Source of the DNA: Bacteroidales bacterium
Lineage (GTDB): Bacteria; Bacteroidota; Bacteroidia; Bacteroidales; JAFGXI01
Length of the DNA stretch: 9,613 nucleotides
Reading direction: 5' to 3'
Assembly (NCBI GenBank): GCA_026985625.1
Contig: JALSQC010000263.1
Coordinates: 1-9,613, forward strand
Below the pieces are notes generated by a model. It ran no database searches, was not told the DNA's origin, and saw only the letters and a program-made list of their open reading frames with translations. Below, one piece after another: positions 6,596 to 9,613 of the stretch. The translations under genes and the position numbers were made by a program. Every line of letters starts with the position of its first letter. The first letter of the stretch is position 1.

Positions 6596-7042
6596 ATGAA
6601 AAAATCAATTAAATTATCATTGTTATTATTTACACTTATAACCTTATTCTCTTGTGGAGGAGCAGGTTTATCACCAAAAACATATTATGTGGAATATACA
6701 AATTCCGAGGGCAAACAAATATCAGCAGGAGGTAACGATATTACATATTCGTATTGGTCTCCTACACACGAAAATACATTTTTTGGTGTACCATCAACAA
6801 CAGTATTGTTTCAAATAGAAAGCGGAGCAACACCCGATAATATTGTAGGAAAAGAGATAAGTGTAATGATTACAAAAAAATCTGACGATGAGTTTGACGA
6901 AAGCAAAGCTTTTAAATGTAAAGTAGAATCGTTTGATTATGTTAAAAAAGGAATGTTCGATGATAAGGTTTATAAATTAAAAGGAACATTTAATACCAAC
7001 GAATATAAAAACGGAAAACTTTGTTTGCAAGTTTATATGTAA
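6596..7042 (+). CDS. Small lipoprotein, function unknown
   Basis: This 148-residue protein has a classic lipoprotein signal: charged MKKSIK, a Leu-rich core, and lipobox LFSC with the lipidated Cys at residue 20, followed by Gly-Gly-Ala. The mature part is mostly beta-strand-like (TYYVEYTNSEGKQ, TVLFQIES, ISVMITKKSDDE, KCKVESFDYVK, KLKGTFNTNEYK) and probably folds as one small domain. Two further Cys lie at about 103 and near the C-terminus. No known family was recognised. It follows the 665-residue gene by 27 bp and precedes the hairpin at 7060-7085, so it is probably the last gene of the block. A partnership with the 665-residue protein at the outer membrane is inferred only from adjacency. 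Confidence 0.85.
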   Translation: MKKSIKLSLLLFTLITLFSCGGAGLSPKTYYVEYTNSEGKQISAGGNDITYSYWSPTHENTFFGVPSTTVLFQIESGATPDNIVGKEISVMITKKSDDEFDESKAFKCKVESFDYVKKGMFDDKVYKLKGTFNTNEYKNGKLCLQVYM

Positions 7043-7059
7043 AATAAATACTAATGAGC

Positions 7060-7085
7060 GAGGCTGTTATTTTATTAACAGCCTC
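7060..7085 (+). terminator. Strong hairpin closing the five-gene block
   Basis: GAGGCTGTTA (7060-7069) and TAACAGCCTC (7076-7085) form a perfect 10-bp stem around a TTTTAT loop. It starts 17 bp after the lipoprotein stop. This is by far the most GC-rich stem in any gap of the window. The downstream flank (TATTATTAAAAAA) is A/T-rich but lacks a long T-run. A transcription terminator, or an mRNA 3'-end stabilising hairpin, is the likeliest role. Confidence 0.75.
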
Positions 7086-7112
7086 TATTATTAAAAAACA
7101 ATTAACAAAAAT

Positions 7113-7373
7113 ATGAAAATTACATACGAATTACTTAAACCTATAATTGTAAAAAAAGAATTAAACGGAAATCAAATTAAAATATGGTTTAAAACCGATA
7201 ATCAAGACGAGCCAATACAAACTATAGGTATTGTTTCGACGCAAAATAAATTAACAAATAAAAAAACAACAGTAAAAGAACAACAACAAGCAGTTATAAA
7301 TGCTTTTGAAGGATTACAAATTTTCTATAAATACGATGAGGTTAATAACAAATGGGAATATATATCTAAATAA
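7113..7373 (+). CDS. Small cytosolic protein of unknown function
   Basis: This 86-residue protein has no signal peptide, membrane segment or lipobox, unlike the five genes before it. It is rich in Lys, Asn, Gln and Thr. The likely layout is an N-terminal beta hairpin (KKELNGNQIKIWFKT), a second strand (IQTIGIVST), a helix around residues 53-69 (VKEQQQAVINAFEGL) and a closing strand ending WEYISK. I recognise no family. It lies downstream of the strong hairpin, so it is probably transcribed from its own promoter or by read-through, and it is separated by 119 bp from the sensor kinase. The ATG follows an A/T-rich leader (AATTAACAAAAAT) typical of the other genes here. Codon use looks like its neighbours, which supports a real gene. 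Confidence 0.7.
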   Translation: MKITYELLKPIIVKKELNGNQIKIWFKTDNQDEPIQTIGIVSTQNKLTNKKTTVKEQQQAVINAFEGLQIFYKYDEVNNKWEYISK

Positions 7374-7492
7374 TATTAAGTTATTTCCACTTTAATCATA
7401 ATTAAAAAAACAAAAAAATAGTAATAATTAATAAAAAAATATATAACTTTATAAGTTTTTAATTTAAAACTAATATATTGTTATAGCATAAA

Positions 7493-9613
7493 ATGTTAAA
7501 AAATAATTTAACGTTTATTTTATTATTATTTGTTTTATCATTTATTACAAAAGCTAATAGTGTAAGTGATTTAATACCAAAATTAGATAATACAAAAGAC
7601 CCTAATCAAATTTTATTAAATATAAATATATCCGAGAAATACAGGGATATTAACCTCGATTCATCAAAATATTTTATAAAAAATGCAATACAAATTGCAC
7701 GAGTAATAAATAACTACGAACTTTTAGCAAAATCGTATAAATCAGCGGGAGTTACATATTATTTTTTAGGCGATTATACACAGGCTTTAGACTATTACAA
7801 CAAATCTATAACATATTTTAAAAAATTAAAAGACTTAGATAACGTATCAAAAATTTATAATAATATCGGAATTATATACGAGTCGTGGGGCGATTATCAA
7901 AGCTCTATGAGTTATTATTTAAAATGCCTTGATATCGAAAAAAAATTAAGCGATACAATAGGAATAGCAGGCTCTTATAATAATATTGCAAATACATATT
8001 ATTACATTAAAAAATACGACAAAGGGATTAATTATTTAAAAAAATCATATAAAATATTTAAAGGAAACGATAAAAAACAAGAAGCAAACATATTAAACAA
8101 TATAGGAAAATTTTACGAAACCGATAATAAAATCGATTCGGCAATAATATATTACAAAAAAGCTTTAGAAATAAGAAAAACAATAAACGATAAAGTAGGT
8201 ATAGCCTTATCATATAATAATATAGGTTATACATATTTTTTAAAAAAAGATTATTCAACAGCAATACATTTTTATTTAAAATCGTTAAAATTTGCAAAAA
8301 AAATAGGTAGTAAAAAACAAATATTCTCAACATCTGATAATCTTAGTAAAGCCTATTTTAAAATAAATAATATAGACTCAACCAAATATTTTTTAAAAAA
8401 ATGTTTAAACCTAACCGACTCGACAAATTTTATTATCTATAAATTAGATTATTATCTATTAAAATCGCAAATATATAAGAAACAAAATAATTTTAAAGAA
8501 GCTTTAAATTATTATTATAAATATTCGACACTAAAAGATTCGCTGTTAAATCGGCAAAAAATAGAAAATACAGAACTTATTTATCAAAAATTTAAAAATC
8601 GAGAGAATCAAAAAAAAATAGAGATAAAAAATCTGCAAATAGCAAAAGATAAAAACGAAACAAAATTTAAAGATAAAATAAACTTAATACTTGTAATAAG
8701 TATCACAATATTATTGATATTATTAGTATTTGTTTTTCATTTGTTTATAATAAATAAACACATAAATAATAAATTAAAGATAGAGAGCAATATACGTAAA
8801 AAAATACAGCAAAGTTTAAAATACACAAAAGAAAAATTACAAAATTCCATAAAAAATAAAGATGCCGAGATTATAAATCAATTTAACTATATAAACTCAA
8901 TATTGACAATGTTACCAATAGGAGTTATTACAAGTGACATAAAAGGAAACATTAACTTTGTAAATAAATATGCAGCATTAACATTTGGTATAACCGACAC
9001 AAAACAAGCAATAGGCATAAACTTATTTTCTGATAATAGATTTATAAAAGTAGGATTACCAAAATATTTAAACAAGGTAATCGAAACAAAAAATACACAA
9101 AAAATAATTATAACCGATAATAATTCAAAACTAAAAGAGCCTATAATATATAACGTAACAGTTAAATTAATAAGAAATAATAATTCAGAGTTTTTATTAG
9201 GACTAATCGAGGATATTACATTGCAAAAAAAATACGAACAAAATTTATTAAAACTTAAAGACGCAGCAAACGAATCAAATAAATTAAAATCAATTTTTTT
9301 GGCTAATTTAAGTCACGAGATAAGAACACCATTAAATGCAATAATTGGCTTTGCCGAATTATTAGAGAGCGAAGATATTAGTAACGAGCAATCAAAAAAA
9401 TACTTGTCGATTATACAAAAAAACAGTTTATCGCTATTAAACTTAATTAACGATATTATAGATATATCTAAAATAGAAGCAGGCGAATTAAAAATTAGTA
9501 AAAGCATTACCAACATAACCGATTTATTAAAACAAATATATTTAATAAATAAAGAGGTAAGTTTAAAAAATAACCCAAATGTTACTATAAAACTTTTAAT
9601 TCCCGACGAGGAA
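7493..9613 (+). CDS. TPR-PAS sensor histidine kinase (truncated at right edge)
   Basis: The frame is open from ATG 7493 to the last base: 707 codons with no stop. An in-frame TAG at 7484-7486 makes this the first possible ATG. Residues 1-21 are a signal peptide. About seven TPR units fill roughly 75-355, with repeated NNIGxxY helices (for example SYNNIGYTYFLKKDYSTAIH). A Lys-rich coiled coil (355-396) leads to one transmembrane segment (398-420). A second coiled coil, a PAS domain (about 465-575, from SILTMLPIGVITSD to LGLIEDIT) and a HisKA domain follow. The H-box is LSHEIRTPLNAIIGF with the phospho-acceptor His608, and the second dimerisation helix ends ISKIEAGEL. The ATP-binding domain should start just before the edge and is not visible. 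This is the known architecture with a periplasmic TPR sensor and a cytoplasmic kinase. Whether a receiver domain or a separate regulator follows cannot be seen. Confidence 0.95.
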   Translation, partial: MLKNNLTFILLLFVLSFITKANSVSDLIPKLDNTKDPNQILLNINISEKYRDINLDSSKYFIKNAIQIARVINNYELLAKSYKSAGVTYYFLGDYTQALDYYNKSITYFKKLKDLDNVSKIYNNIGIIYESWGDYQSSMSYYLKCLDIEKKLSDTIGIAGSYNNIANTYYYIKKYDKGINYLKKSYKIFKGNDKKQEANILNNIGKFYETDNKIDSAIIYYKKALEIRKTINDKVGIALSYNNIGYTYFLKKDYSTAIHFYLKSLKFAKKIGSKKQIFSTSDNLSKAYFKINNIDSTKYFLKKCLNLTDSTNFIIYKLDYYLLKSQIYKKQNNFKEALNYYYKYSTLKDSLLNRQKIENTELIYQKFKNRENQKKIEIKNLQIAKDKNETKFKDKINLILVISITILLILLVFVFHLFIINKHINNKLKIESNIRKKIQQSLKYTKEKLQNSIKNKDAEIINQFNYINSILTMLPIGVITSDIKGNINFVNKYAALTFGITDTKQAIGINLFSDNRFIKVGLPKYLNKVIETKNTQKIIITDNNSKLKEPIIYNVTVKLIRNNNSEFLLGLIEDITLQKKYEQNLLKLKDAANESNKLKSIFLANLSHEIRTPLNAIIGFAELLESEDISNEQSKKYLSIIQKNSLSLLNLINDIIDISKIEAGELKISKSITNITDLLKQIYLINKEVSLKNNPNVTIKLLIPDEE

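Noticed and set aside
7374..7492. Short symmetric A/T motifs ahead of the kinase gene (for example AGTTTT/AAAACT)
   Set aside because: The arms of 5-6 bp are expected by chance in such A/T-rich DNA, and no convincing promoter boxes could be placed.
8058..8333. Minus-strand frame of 91 codons, very Leu/Tyr/Phe-rich
   Set aside because: The apparent hydrophobic protein is the complement of Lys/Asn-rich TPR codons in the sensor kinase.
8887..9516. Minus-strand frames opposite the PAS and HisKA domains
   Set aside because: The forward strand encodes clear PAS and H-box motifs; the reverse frames are shadows.

Overview
The window is very AT-rich DNA from a member of the Bacteroidota. The evidence is two proteins with C-terminal type IX secretion (T9SS) type A sorting domains, a FISUMP-domain protein, a membrane-embedded AraC-type regulator on the left edge, a TPR-PAS histidine kinase on the right edge, and translation starts preceded by A/T-rich leaders instead of Shine-Dalgarno sequences. 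Genus cannot be assigned from the sequence. No rRNA, tRNA, CRISPR array or transposase gene was seen.

Layout. Positions 1-625 (minus strand) hold the N-terminal, membrane-spanning half of a probable AraC-family regulator, cut by the window edge. Positions 626-1056 are a gene-free gap. It contains a 14-bp palindrome, an 11-bp hairpin, the C-terminal relic of a histidine kinase (780-926), and a pair of 9-bp direct repeats spaced 21 bp apart that resemble a LytTR-type operator. From 1057 to 7042 five genes run rightward with short gaps: a large secreted seven-blade propeller/repeat protein with a T9SS tail, a small secreted protein with a T9SS tail, a FISUMP protein, a 665-residue secreted TPR/beta-domain protein, and a small lipoprotein. 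They could form one operon, ended by a strong hairpin at 7060-7085. A small cytosolic orphan protein follows (7113-7373). After a 119-bp gap a TPR-transmembrane-PAS-HisKA sensor kinase begins and runs off the right edge.

The most unusual structure is an exact 56-bp direct repeat (3150-3205 and 4525-4580). One copy spans the end of the propeller gene and the start of the next gene. The other lies between the FISUMP gene and the 665-residue gene and carries a non-coding ghost of the T9SS tail. It brackets a two-gene unit (about 1375 bp) whose two proteins share an N-terminal sequence motif. This suggests the pair was inserted or duplicated between two genes that were once adjacent.

Functionally the block looks like an envelope/surface module. 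The five operon proteins all have export signals, and the flanking genes are membrane signalling proteins. No enzyme was recognised among the exported proteins, so the biological role of the module is unknown. I see no confident evidence of a wholly new system; the 665-residue protein with its lipoprotein partner is the least explained part.
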